Assembly: GCA_037349105.1 (NCBI GenBank)
Contig: JAYJMM010000116.1
Span: 4,898,001-4,962,000 of the forward strand
Source of the DNA: Limnomonas spitsbergensis
Lineage: Eukaryota > Chlorophyta > Chlorophyceae > Chlamydomonadales
Length of the DNA: 64,000 bases
Direction: 5' to 3'
The position numbers were made by a program, and so were the translations under genes. The notes under the pieces are model-generated. The model saw only the letters and a list, made by a program, of their open reading frames with translations, was not told where the DNA came from and ran no database searches. Within the stretch, counting starts at the first letter, position 1; each line of letters starts with the position of its first letter. Positions 21,901 through 33,257 of this stretch are shown one piece after another.

Positions 21901-23844
21901 TGGGACGACACAAGGGACGAGCGCGTTGCGGCGCTGGCTAACACCAAAGTGGTGCTGGATCAGAAGAGGAGGGCGAGTGCAAATGTCCACGCGTTGGTGC
22001 ATGTGTATGTCCATGTTTGTGTCAAGGGGCAGGGGGGATTCATTTATCTCTTTCTTGCTCATCCCTGCATTCGGCTGTGTTGCTTCAGCTCATCTACTTT
22101 TTGCCTGTGAGCTGATGAGCTATCGTCCCTTGTGCATCCTTAAAACAGTGAAATATAGACCCCTGTACATATAATTGAGATATAATAGTTCAACGGAAAT
22201 GGTCCATAGGGCCATGCACTTAAACAGGCCAGGCCCCAAGGGCAAAGGGGCCATGCACTGCAGTGGCGTGATGAATTGCAAGTGACAGCGAGAGAGGGGC
22301 CCAGCCCCACGTGCTTGCCCTGACGCCTGACGCCGTCTGTCCTGTGTCTGCCCTGCAGGCTGAGGACAAGCGTCTGAACAAGCTCGACAACAAGAGGATG
22401 CGCAAGGACAAGGACAAGCTGCAGGACGAGCTGTTTGTCCTGTTCAGCCGCACACCACACTGGGCCTTCCCACAGCTGCAGAGGGAGACCAACCAGCCGG
22501 CACAGTATCTCAAGGAGATGCTCGCAGAAGTGAGAGAGGCATGGGGGGGCAGGAAGTCTGGGTTTCATGTCTTCACTGTTCCGTATTGTAGCCTGCTTTA
22601 GGAGAAATAACCCTTGAGGACACCTTGAGGCGCTTCAACTGACCATCCAGCGCAATACCTCAATGATATGCGCGCTGAAGTGAGAGCTGCACCAGGGTCA
22701 AGAAGAGTGCTTGGTGTTGTGCATTTCAAATATATTGATTGGTATATAGGCACGAGTGTTCCTGTGTTGAGACCAAGCCCTTGGGGCACGCCTGGAGGGG
22801 CATGGACCAGAGTTCGTAGACAGCATGTGAACAGTCTGATATGTGTCATCAAGACGGGTGCAGCACATTTCCCAAGTTGGACCAGCAAAAACCCTGAACC
22901 CTAAACCCACGGGTGCAGCACATTTCCCAAGGTGGACCAGCAAAAACCCTGAACCCTTAACCCACGGGTGCAGCACATTTCCCAAGGTGGACCAGCAAAA
23001 ACCCTGAACCCTAAACCCACGGGTGCAGCACATTTCCCAAGGTGGACCAGCAAAAACCCTGAACCCTTAACCCACGGGTGCAGCACATTTCCCAAGGTGG
23101 ACCAGCAAAAACCCTGAACCCTTAACCCACGGGTGCAGCACATTTCCCAAGGTGGACCAGCAAAAACCCTGAACCCTAAACCCACGGGTGCAGCACATTT
23201 CCCAAGGTGGACCAGCAAGGCGTGTGGGTTATGCCCTGTGATGCAAGCAGCAGCTGAATGTAACATTCTGGTGAGATGTAGGCAGTTGGCAGCAGGCTGA
23301 CTAGACTCCTGTCGCACGTGTGCTGCTGGGGAGCAGGTGGTCATGGACGTGTGAAGACTGGTTGGGAGTCTCAAAATATAAATGGTATCCAGAATTCTTT
23401 AGAATTTTATTCAATATATTACTGCGTTTTTGTTTAATTTGAGTCTGGCAGGCATGCTGTAGGGCATGCATATCCCCACCTGGCACACAAGCTTCCGATG
23501 GACCCAGTGGTGGCGCCTTAGCAAGGGTGTTAAAAGGGGGCTTTCAGCAAGTGTCCCCGCCCGTAAGGCGCTCGAGTGACACTTTTGTCCCCTGGAACAG
23601 CCTAGTTGAGACAGGGACAGGAACCTGGGGTGTCAGAATTCTGCCCTGTGGTGAGATGTAGGCCTAAGGATCAACGGGTTGGGTGGGCAGTGGGTTGTCT
23701 ATCACGTCCCTCACCAGCGCCTCACCATACATTTGCTGATCCCTCCCTTCGCAGATAGCGATACAGAACAAGGTCGGCCCAAACAGAGATTTGTACAGCC
23801 TCAAGCCTTTGTACAGGGAAGGGGGTGGGAAGGAAGCAACATGA
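18920..23844 (+). CDS. TFIIFB: General transcription factor IIF beta subunit (RAP30-like)
   Basis: Eight exons: 18920-18970, 19068-19187, 19338-19386, 19896-20021, 20551-20612, 21814-21972, 22359-22529, 23755-23844. They total 828 nt with consistent phases and encode 275 aa, the family's usual size. Exon 1 ends in KIWLVK and exon 2 starts VPTSVAQVW, matching the family's WLVKVP start. Exon 5 (VDGTVDVSYNLMP) and exon 6 (YRKLSKDRLIKASVK) follow the plant order. Exon 7 (PHWAFPQLQRETNQPAQYLK) and exon 8 (DLYSLKPLY) form the winged-helix DNA-binding domain, about residues 205-265. TFIIF beta pairs with TFIIF alpha, binds RNA polymerase II and promotes preinitiation-complex assembly in the nucleus. 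Intron 6 appears to use a GC donor (AGG|GCGAGT); its 3' boundary is clear but the donor is the least certain junction. Introns 5-7 carry junction duplications and repeats. Confidence 0.93.
20922..21037 (+). repeat. 38-bp tandem repeat, 3 copies, in TFIIF beta intron 5
   Basis: Unit around GGTGGTGCATGGGCC and TTTCACACAGTCATG, three nearly identical copies. Intronic. Confidence 0.9.
21648..21813 (+). repeat. Two degenerate copies of the exon 6 splice acceptor and exon start
   Basis: The true exon 6 begins at 21814 after CCCCACAG with GGCCAGGTCCAGAT. Upstream copies begin at 21648 (after GCCACAG, GACCAGGTACAGATGGA) and 21734 (after CCCCACAG, GACCAGGTCTAGATTGA), each continuing into the following exon codons and a new pyrimidine tract. 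Periods are 86 and 80 bp. Both copies keep an AG acceptor but have decayed coding, so they could act as decoy or alternative acceptors. Confidence 0.9.
22629..22690 (+). repeat. Echo of the exon 7 end and donor, in TFIIF beta intron 7
   Basis: The stretch CGCAATACCTCAATGATATG then CGCGCTGAA|GTGAGA resembles the end of exon 7 (GCACAGTATCTCAAGGAGAT then GCTCGCAGAA|GTGAGA) displaced by 150 bp. The GTGAGA donor is intact. Confidence 0.85.
22854..23219 (+). repeat. 55-bp repeat with telomere-like motif, 7 copies
   Basis: Seven head-to-tail units start at 22854, 22909, 22964, 23019, 23074, 23129 and 23184. Each contains GGGTGCAGCACATTTCCCAA. The full units also carry CCCTGAACCCTAAACCC or the variant with CTTAACCC; the seventh is truncated before that motif. 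CCCTAAA is the plant/green-algal telomere unit. The array lies inside intron 7 of the TFIIF beta gene. Confidence 0.92.
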
Positions 23845-25236
23845 TTTGTGTTTGGAGGAGGGTTTTCAGCTGCAGCGAGGCCGGGAGATCAGGATGGGAG
23901 CAGGCCCGACTGGCATGACCTGGATGAGTTAAATTTGAAATTAAATCTCGGGTCAGCTTTTTCCTCCAGTTTCATGCCAGTGAAGGCAGGGATAGCATGT
24001 GCTATAGCATTTTTTTAGGGCTTGACCAAGCGTTTATTCGCAAATCGAGGAGTTTCCTTGATGGACGGACCTGCAGCGTTCAATAAGTGTGGACATTGAA
24101 GCTCACCTGCGTTCATGCCACTGGTTTATGTTGTCCCATTTATTTTATGCTTATAATAGTTTGTGGGCATCTGTTCCCCGTTGGGCTTCAACACATTGAA
24201 CGAAATCTACAAGCCCAGTGTGCCTGAGCTCTGACTCGATGTTGATGGCAGCCAATGTAACTGTTTACACCTGCTGCTCCTCTTTCTCCTGCCCTCTTGT
24301 GTTTGTTTCGTTTTTTCACTCTCAAGTTAGGCGCCCACGCGGCTTTTGAGCAGGGCCCAGAGGTGTCACGTCCTCGATGTGTCCCTGCACGCAGGTGCTA
24401 GCATTATTTGAACTTGGGCCATGAGCCTCTTGTGTATCGTCAGTCCTCACATGCTAATGTCGGGATATTGCCAGAGCCTGAAAGTCACCAACATACTATG
24501 TATCCAAGAATGGTGAGTGTCGTAAGGGACAGCGTTAGATTCTGTGAGCCCATGGTGACTGCTAACTACTGTCCAATTGACTAACGCCATTTAGCGCTAC
24601 CTGTGACCTTGATCAACTCGATACCTGTCTAAGACGCTTTACCCAGCACACTCGCGCTGGACACAGTCAACTACGAATGCATGGGTGCAACTGCGTGCTA
24701 CTTGCAGAACCTTCGGTACCTAGAGTAAGCATTGTCTTCCTCATCTGTGCTAGACCCCTCTGGCAACGAACGTCACTCTTGCATCCTATTCACTCTATGG
24801 GGGAGACCTAAGACCTGCATTTTTCTGGTTTGTTTGCTGTCTTTAGTTTTTGTGCCTGGTCGGGTTTCTAGGAGCCTGTACCATGCATCAAATGTGACGG
24901 TTCACTATATTTCAAACAAATTCAAGATTTCAGTCCGCAAGTCTACTCGGGCAAGACCCTAATCATGAGTCAGGTTCAAAGTGATCGCATATGTTGGTGG
25001 TTGATCACATTGCGCGCACAGCTATCAAGTCACTCGATCAGCTCAGCAGCTCAGCCTTGTTGCCTTTAAGGCAGGGCAGGCCTGCATTAATCCCGTCCAT
25101 CACCGGCTGGAACACACACATACCCAGTCATACGGCACCTTTCCTATGCATCATAACATGACATGCTTTCCAGGCCTTCCCCAAAATATATACAATATGC
25201 ATGTTGCCAAGCAGGAAGAGGTATCCCCTCATGCTC
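23845..25236. other. Intergenic between convergent genes
   Basis: Space between the TFIIF beta stop and the stop of the minus-strand coiled-coil gene. It should hold both 3' untranslated regions. A TGTAA motif, the usual chlorophyte polyadenylation signal, occurs near 24256 on the plus strand, rather distant. No ORF worth calling. Confidence 0.5.
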
Positions 25237-28200
25237 TCAACCGCCTGCACTCCCAGCAGGCCTCGGCCACTCAATCTGGCTGGCAGCCGCCTCCCTCAGC
25301 AGCTTCTCTGCCTGGATCCACTCCGGGAGGCCGCCGTCGTCGTTGTCGTTACCTCCGGCGGAAGGCTTGGTGTGTGAAACTCCCTTGCCACCCACCGCAT
25401 CACCCAGGGTCCGACCCCCGCTGTTGGTGGCGCTCTGCAGCAACCCCGCATAAGATGAGCTAGGAGCTGCATGGCCTCTGTCCTGCCCTGGGCCGGCAGG
25501 CACAGGAGAGGCCACCGGGCAGTCACCGCTAAACAGTGCGTTCCCTTGCCACGAGGCCGCCCCAGCCGTCACCGCACCCTCCTTGTCCACCTCAACCCAA
25601 TTCACGCTACCTCTGACGGCCGTCGAGTCCCCCGCTTCCGCACGAGACATGCCGTTGCTCGGGGCAGAATCAGGCCTTAGCTTGGTCCCTTCCTGCCCCG
25701 AGCTGCGCAAGCCCCAGACCTCAACCAGCTTGGCGGCCTCGGCATGATCTTGGTCCAGCTCGGCTTGCAGCTGCAGCGCCTCCTCGTGCCGCTCTTGCTC
25801 CAATGCTGCGTTCACACTCCTCTGCTTATGCTGGAGGAAGTGTCGGAGCAGGCTGCGAACAGGCAAAACGACCAGTGGGGTAAGGTGCGGTCAAGCTGGC
25901 TAGACATATACGGGACCGAGCGTGAGACTGAAAACCTAGGCCAAGGGATCTCCTACCGGTATTTGATGCATTATATTCATATAACACTTCACTGGTCCTG
26001 GTAATACTCCTTATCGTATTCTGTACCTGTTTAGTGCCTCTTAACAATTGCTCTACCTTTCTGCCTGGCCAGGCCGCAAAGAAGAGGCCTGGGTCTCACA
26101 CCCGGATAGAATCAGGTTCCAGTCCCCTTTTCAATTGACCCTCCCAAGACAAGAACCCACCCCAAGATCTGCTTAACTAGGCGCACTAGCCAGCTCAGAA
26201 TGACACCGCTACATACATTACACTAGCTGCCTTCCTCCCCTGCAGCCCCCACAATACCTGTGTCGAGCCACGGCCGTGTCTCGTTGCACCTCTGGCACCA
26301 TGGCCTGCAGCTCCTCCAGCTCAGCGCTCTTCCCCGCCTCGGACGCAGCGGCCTGCTCCGCTGCCAGCTGCGCCTCGGCCACCCGCTGCACAAGGCCCTC
26401 TGACTGCACAACCACCGTCTTGGCCTCTGCGCTCAGCCTTGCAGCCTCCTGCGCTCAAAAAAAAAACAAAGACCTAACAAACCGGGTTCTGGAGGTTCAA
26501 GAAATCCAGTGTGGGCTACTCAACACACAGCCTACCTGTCTGCGCTTGCTTGGGAAGGAGAAACTGAGGGGTGCAGTTTGCTTGTTCCTGCGCCACCCTT
26601 CCAATGTGAAAGAACTCATGGACAGAAGGAGCTGATCAGCCGAGGCTCTATTGCAAAGCTTGTGATGGCTTCCTAGCGACATCACCCTGCAATTCGTTTT
26701 GTTCATCCACTTTCACCCCCACTGTGCAGTCTAATCACTTGGTGAAGCGAAGTTTTGAGGGCAACACATAACTCAGGGTCTCTCTCCCCCCAACATGCCT
26801 TCGGATGCCTATCATCCCAAACAAATGGCTGGACGCCCACGCGGCAGAGCTTTTTGAGCGGTGCTCAGCACGTCACATTTTGTGAAAAGCTTCACTGTTG
26901 ATGAGTCCCCTTTGATTTCAACCCCCCCCCTTACTACTGCTACTTCTGAAATGTATTTGTTTGTGACTTGGCCACATTACAGCTACTTTATGGCCCTTAT
27001 CTGCAGGCCCCACGCACGGCCACCCATGCTGCTTGGGCCACTGACTGTATATGCCGCTTACAGTCTATGGCTCCAATCAGGCCTGTGGCGGCCGCAGGGC
27101 GGCCCGAAGATGGAGTTGTAAACGACAACATAACCACTGCCCCATCCCCCCCTCCTCTCTCAGCGCCGACATCACATATTCTTTCCAGAGTCCCATGCTC
27201 CCACCTTGAAATCCTTGCGCGCCGCCGCCGCCCTCTTGGCTGCCTCGAGTTCCGGCAGGGACTTGGTTGCCTGCTGGGCATGCCCCTGCAGGGTAGCAAC
27301 CTCCGCAGCAAGCTTGGCTCGCCGGGAGGTCAGTGCTGCCAGCTCTGAGCGGAGGTCCTCTATGCACCTGCAGCAGAGCAGGATGGGGGGGATCTATAAT
27401 CTGGAGAGGATCAGGATGTGAAGGAATCAGATGAGGCGTGGATCTCAACAGGGTGCAAAGGGATCTAAGATCTGGAGAATATCAGGATGTGAGGGAAGCT
27501 GGGGAGGTGTGGATCTCAACCGGGTGTTAATGAATATTGTTAGATCTGGAGCAGATAAGGGTGTGAGGGGACCTAGGAGAAAGAGAGCAGATGAGAGTCA
27601 AACCGCGGATCTACGCACTCACCACAATGCACTTGCACAATTACCGGAACGTAATCGACAGTCAGAAATGAAACTCCACAAACCAATACCATACAGTTTG
27701 GACAGACAACGACGTGCTTGCTGTTCTAACCCACTCGCCCCGGCCAAGGGTCTGGGTCAACCTCCCTGCCTTCCCCCCGCCTGACGCACTTGTTCAGCCC
27801 TGCCTCTGATTCCTTTGTCGCGGCCTCCTTGTCTGCCAAGGCGTGCCTCTCCGCGCTCTCCGCCCGCTCGGCCTCCGCGCGCCGCCGCACCGACGCTGCA
27901 GTGGCCGCCATCTTTGTCGCCTGCTCGGCCAGGTGCAGCGCCTCGAGCGCTACGCTCTGCCGATGATGCTCCGAAGCCTCGCGGCGCTGGCCGGCCTGCC
28001 CACGGCTGCGCTCCAGCACGGCACCCTGTTGATCCAGGGCGGCCCGCTGAGCCTGCAGCTGCGCCTCGTCTACCTGCACGGCAGCCAGCTGTGGCGCAAA
28101 GGCAGCAGTCGTGACCCGCATCTGTGCGCTAGCGGTGACCAGCTGCTCCGATGCCTGCGACAGCTGCTGCTCCCGCTCTGCCAGTTCAGATCGGAGCCTG

Positions 28201-31200
28201 AGGACGTCGGCCTGGACCACAGGAGGAACGACCGTTTAGTGTGTTCCTGTCCCATGATAAAAGAAAACCCAAAGCATGACAGATTGCAAATCTCAAGGCC
28301 ATGATCAGTAGGCAGTGGCTGATATGTTTAAAAGGAGTGGAGTCCGCCCTTAGTCCGGGCGTGAAGCTAGGCCCTTACGTTGCGTGATTCAAGCAGCCTT
28401 TGACATCAATAAATAGTGTAATTTGAAAGCTCATTATGGAAAGCCACGTCCATTTCATCATACCTGATGCACCATACTCGGAGAGATTGTTCTGGGGCCT
28501 CCACTCATGCCCGACATGCCTTATCCCTGAAAGAGGATCTGCACCACGCCGACTGAGGTTGAGAGTCTCGTCCCCCTCCTGCTCCCCCCCCCCCCTTTTA
28601 CCTTCTGATGCCTACACACCCATCCCAACCACTTACTGGCCATTGTCATCCACACAAATCTGCACTGATTGCAGCCGCTCATCCCACTCATCCCAACCGC
28701 TTGCGCGATTGCCCCCACCCTCTCTCACCTGAAGCCGCTCATCCCAACCGCTGGCGCCATTGCCCCACCCTCTCTCACCTGCAGCTCTGCCTGCAGCTTG
28801 GTCAGCCTCTCGTGGTGCGAGTGCAGCGGCCCCGCCGCCAGCCTCAGCTGCCCATCCACCTCCGCCCGTGCAGCCACCAGCTCTATGCCCCTCAGGTCCA
28901 GGGAGGCCTTGGCCTCCGCGATAGCAGCAGCCACCTGAAGCGGCAGAGAGAGGGGAGGCATACGTTGATATTCTTGGAATGCTGTTGGATGAATTGATTA
29001 GCAACGAGAGAGGGATTTAGGGTTTGGGTTTAATAGCGATGAGGGAGGGATTAAGGGTTTGGCTTTATTAGCGATGAGAGAGGGATTTAGGGTTAAGGTT
29101 TAATAGCAATGACAGAGGGATGTGAGCCAAGCAGCGAGTTGATTGCTGGCTGGAAAAAGTGATGTGTCGGACTGGAAACAGATGGACGGAACTTAGCTAC
29201 ACCTGTGACTCTCCTGTGAGGTACTTGACAATGCTAATTCTGGAGACGCTGCATTCATGGACGTGACACTTTATGGTAACCTGTAGCCCTAAATGGCGTT
29301 CGAACAGCATACTCCCCCAGCAGCCAAGTGCAGTCTCAGTTCGCTCCTCAAGCGCAACAAGTGCACATGTTCCACGCACTGGGTTCTCTGAGCACACCTC
29401 TGGAGGCGGGCTCACGACCGTATGCGATACACTCTCCTTCAGGACCGACATGGAATGGTGCTGCCAGAAGTCTCTGCTATCAGTAATGATGCCGGCATCT
29501 CTACTTCCTCTACCACCCTCCCATTCGGTATCTGATCAGAAAACAGCCATGCCGCCCCTACAGCCATGCAGCCGGCCGCTATCTGATCAGAAAACAGCCA
29601 TGCCGCCCCTACAGCCATGCAGCCGGCCGCTATCTGATCAGAAAACAGCCATGCCGCCCCTACAGCCATGCAACTGGCCGCTATCTGATCAGAAAACAGC
29701 CATGCCACCCCTACAGCCATGCAGCCGGCCGCTATCTGATCAGAAAACAGCCACGCCGCCCCTACAGCCATGCAGCCGGCCGCTATCTGATCAGAAAGGA
29801 GGTAAGGATTCCCTACAGCCATGCGGCCGGCCACTCACCTACACACGCTGGTCCTCGAGGCCTCCGACTTGCTGGCTCTGCTGGTCCTGGCTCCCCCATG
29901 CAGCCAGCCACTCACCTGCACATGCTGGTCCTCGAGGCCTCCAACTTGCTGGCTCTGCTGGTCCTGGCTCCCCCATGCAGCCAGCCACTTACCTGCACAT
30001 GCTGGTCCTCGAGGCCTCTAACTTGCTGGCTCTGCTGACCCTCGCTCTCCTCCCATGCAACCGCCTGCCCGCTGTGCATCCGCCCCAAGCGACGCAGGTA
30101 CTGCGCCGCACAGTCCCAGATCTGCACAAAGTGGAACAGCAGCATACTTCAGCACCCGTACCCTCACACCGGCATGTAAATCCTACTTCCGTTCACGAAT
30201 TCTGAATGACCAGTGTGTATATCATGTTATTCATGTGTGCCGGTGCCTGTGTCGGTGAATACAGTAGATGTTTGACACGGGTGACCCAGCCATGTAGGTC
30301 TGGGAGCGGGCAGGGGGGGAGGAAGATGACCGTCATGGCACCAGGAACTCGTTGCTTCAGTGAGGAGTGTGGCCCTGTCACGCCTACTCAAACGCAGCAG
30401 AAGGCAATTCCGAGGGAAAACTCGCTCATCCATCCAGCCTATGCACCCCTTAAAGCCCTCTGCATCTCTCCCAGCAGCGCATCTCATCGATACTCTCCCC
30501 TCAGTCATCTACACAATATTGAAACCCTCTTAACCCTTGGCATCCCTACCAGCTGCGCACCTGGGCTGACTGGTCAATGCACGGGTTGGGCTAGAGGGGT
30601 TTGGGCTAGAGGGGGTTGGGCTTGAGGGGTTTGGGCTAGAGGGGGTTGGTCTAGAGGGGTTTGGGCTAGAGGGGTTTGGGCTAGAGGGGTTTGGGCTAGA
30701 GGGGTTTGGGCTAGAGGGGTTTGGGCTAGAGGGGTTTGGGCTAGAGGGGTTTGGGCTAGAGGGGTTTGGGCTAGAGGGGTTTGTTCTAGAGGGGTTTGGG
30801 CTAGAGGGGGTTGGGCTTGAGGGGTTTGGGCTAGAGGGGGTTGGTCTAGAGGGGTTTGGGCTAGAGGGGTTTGGGCTAGAGGGGTTTGGGCTAGAGGGGT
30901 TTGGGCTAGAGGGGTTTGGGCTAGAGGGGTTTGGGCTAGAGGGGTTTGGGCTTGAGGGGTTTGGGCTAGAGGGGGTTGGTCTAGAGGGGGTTGGTCTAGA
31001 GGTGTTTGGGCTAGAGGGGTTTGGGCTAGAGGGGTTTGGGCTAGAGGGGTTTGGGCTGGAGGGGTTTGGGCTACAGGAGGGTGGGCTAGAGGAGGGTGGG
31101 CTAGAGGAGGGTGGGCTAGAGGAGGGTGGGCTAGAGGAGGGTGGGCTAGAGGAGGGTGGGCTAGAGGAGGGTGGGCTAGAGGAGGATGGGCTAGAGGAGG

Positions 31201-33231
31201 GTTGGCTAGAGGAGGGTGGGCTAGAGGAGGGTGGGCTAGAGGAGGGTGGGCTAGAGGAGGACGGGCTAGACGAGGGTGGGCTTAAGGCAGCGCACCTGGG
31301 CTTGCTGCTCGATGAGGTCTAGGCGCTGCGTGACGAGCTGCTCCGCCTGCTGCTCCGCCTGGCGGGCGGCGGCCCTGAGCAAGGCGACCCGCTCGCGCCG
31401 GCCCCGCATGCGCTCATCGAGCGCTGCGGCCTCTTCAAACCACTCAGCCTCCGCCGCAGTCCCCTGCTGCCGCTCAAGCTGCTCAGCCTGCGCCAGCGCC
31501 TCGGCAGCCTCAGCCAGGTGCGCACGGCGGGCGGCGCGGGCGGCCCGCTCCTGGAGGGAGACCGAGGTGGCCGCCGCCTCCAGCTGCTCGACGACCTGTT
31601 TGGCGGCCGCGGATGCGGCGTTGAGGGAGACGTCCAGTTGTCCAAAAAGGCTGTTTAGGTAGGCCTCGTACCTGTGCTCGTTCCAAGAGGATAGAGGCAG
31701 CGGATCGGCGGACATCAGTTGTGCAATCGTGGTGCTTGTCAGCGCATCACACTCTCTGATTTCAAGCTCAAGGGTCAGGTCACAGGCAATGTTGCTGTCT
31801 TCAGATTTAGGACTTTTCTAGAAGCCACCCGCGTGGAAAGTGTGAACTGGTGGGAACAGTGTGACAATGAGAGCATGGCCGACAGGGGGGGGTGCGGGGG
31901 GGCGCCCGAGATCCCCCGCCTTGGGGTCCGGGGGGCATCCCCCGTTGGGGGTTCGAAATGTTTGGAAATGCCTTATATTTACCTGCCTACACAAATAAAA
32001 AGCGAAGCCAAACCTCCCTTATCCACACTCGGGCAACAATTGTCCCCCTCACCTGCCCACAGGCGTCTGCAGCTGCGACGGTGCAGCCCCGGGTGCTAGG
32101 GGTTTAACGAGGAAGGCGGTGGGTGCCCCCAGAGAGGGTGGAAGTGGCTGGCTTGCTGGGACCAACAACGGCATTTGAAGGCCTTGGGGCACTGGGGTCG
32201 GCAGCTGAGGCGCCCGGCCTGGCTGGGATTGTGCAGCGGTGCCAGCGGACAGGTCCAGGCTGCCAGGTGCTTTGGTCAGTACAGGTGAAGCGGTGGAGGG
32301 TATTGGGGAGGCAGTGGCGGTGGCCGCAGCCGTGGTGGCCGACTGGGCAGCCGAGCCCGGAGGCGGGGGGCTATGGACGGCGGCCTTTGTCCGAGTGAAG
32401 CCGGCGGAGGGCAGGTTCAGGCGACGGGCTGCCACCTCTGTCGCTGCAAGGAAGTTGGCCTTGGTTGCCAGGGACGTCGTCGCGGTGTTGGCACGCCAGG
32501 CGGAAGAGGGCTCAACGGGAGGCTGCGCCGGCGGCCACATTGGGCGCGAGTCGGGCGCAGGAGCGGCGTCCCCCGCTGACGAGCCGGCGGGCGGCTGCGG
32601 AAGTGACATGCCGGCAGCAGACAGCGAGGACGAGGCGCGGCGGATGGCCGTGCCTTGTGGCACTGTCCCTGCTGCCGCGGCGGATGCAGACGCTGAAAAT
32701 GCCGAGGCGGGGCTGGCTGCTGTGGCCGGCCCGAGCGGGTCCTCATGGTTGCCGTACCCAACGCGCAAACCTCGTGTTTTCTTCTTCATGACTCGGGAGC
32801 CGCTTCCCGGCTGCGCATCCTGGGAGTAACTGCTCGTTGAGGTGAGGGACGACTGCCGCGCCCCGTCTGCGGGAAGTGCCCACGCGGAGGAGCCCTCCTG
32901 CGGCGCTGCCCACGCGGCGGTCATTGAGCCGGTAGCAGACCAGACGCCGCTTTCCAGCAGCTGGTTGCCGGCAGCGGCAGGTGAGGGGCTGCTGCCTGAG
33001 TTGATCGGCCCCCAGTCAAACAACACAAGTCGCCCCGACGATTGCAGCCCCAAAGCAGGTGCTCTGGAGCTGCTACCAGCTTCACCACTGCTGCTGTCGT
33101 CTCGGCCGCCCCCTGCTCCGAAGCCACTCCTGACCTCGAAAGGCACTGCTGCGGCCAGGGGTTCAGCCACTGCAGCCGCAGTTGCTGCGCCCTCGGGGCG
33201 GCCTGGCTTGGCGTCAGATATGCTCAGACCG
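25237..33231 (-). CDS. Long coiled-coil protein with UVR-like motifs, 5' end unresolved
   Basis: Eight phase-consistent exons in transcript order: 33231-32053, 31734-31296, 30121-29993, 28934-28779, 28211-27790, 27367-27205, 26448-26258, 25852-25237 (stop). Together they encode about 1,097 residues. The first third is low-complexity Ala/Pro/Ser-rich. The remainder is heptad-like, rich in Ala, Glu, Gln and Leu, so a long alpha-helical coiled coil. The junction of exons 6 and 7 gives ARKDFK then EAARLSAEAK, close to the UVR motif of UvrB/UvrC-like linkers; a second similar stretch is EQERHEEALQLQAELD in exon 8. I do not recognise the family; a structural or scaffolding role is plausible but unproven. 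The first listed exon has no suitable ATG and appears to start at an acceptor (GTGTGCAG), so an upstream exon is needed (candidate 35580-35905). Confidence 0.75.
27368..27560 (+). repeat. About 68-bp repeat, 2-3 copies, abutting a splice acceptor
   Basis: Units share GATCTGGAG, ATCAGGATGTGA and GTGGATCTCAAC. The array lies in the intron between 27790 and 27367 and reaches the acceptor of the exon at 27367. Confidence 0.8.
28727..28778 (-). repeat. 50-bp duplication carrying the donor of exon 28934-28779
   Basis: The true donor CTGCAG|GTGAGAGAGGGTGGGG (GT at 28778-28777) is repeated 50 bp downstream in the transcript as CTTCAG|GTGAGAGAGGGTGGGG (GT at 28728-28727). Confidence 0.8.
29010..29120 (+). 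repeat. About 40-bp repeat with TTTAGGGTTT motifs, intronic
   Basis: Three imperfect units of GAGAGAGGGATTTAGGGTTT followed by a GTTTAATAGCRATGA-like stretch. A second telomere-like intronic repeat, unrelated in unit to the one at 22.9 kb. Confidence 0.8.
29528..29812 (+). repeat. 51-bp minisatellite, about 5.5 copies, intronic
   Basis: Units contain TATCTGATCAGAAAACAGCC and CCCTACAGCCATGCAGCCGG. 51 bp is 17 codons, which creates antisense-strand ORFs that are not genes. Located downstream of exon 30121-29993 of the coiled-coil gene. Confidence 0.93.
29829..30060 (-). repeat. 77-bp tandem triplication of an exon end with its donor
   Basis: The donor of exon 30121-29993 (GTGCAG|GTAAGT, GT at 29992-29991) is followed by two further copies of the exon tail plus donor at exact 77-bp spacing: CAG|GTGAGT with GT at 29915-29914 and TAG|GTGAGT with GT at 29838-29837. 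Reading through the first donor meets a stop within the copies, so the first donor is needed. Confidence 0.88.
30588..31290 (+). repeat. 15-bp G-rich minisatellite, about 46 copies, intronic
   Basis: Units are GGGCTAGAGGGGTTT in the left two thirds and GGGCTAGAGGAGGGT in the right third, with occasional GGTCTAGAGGGGGTT variants. The array fills the intron between exons 31734-31296 and 30121-29993 and begins within about 10 bp of the donor. The plus strand is suited to G-quadruplex formation. Confidence 0.95.
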
Positions 33232-33257
33232 CTGCACACGACCAAGGGGAGGAGGCA

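Noticed and set aside
29273..30205. 310-codon plus-strand ORF
   Set aside because: It is made of the 51-bp and 77-bp repeats antisense to the coiled-coil gene; the minus strand carries the phase-consistent exons.
31002..31322. 106-codon ORF with GLEGF/GLEEG repeats
   Set aside because: Direct translation of the 15-bp intronic array.
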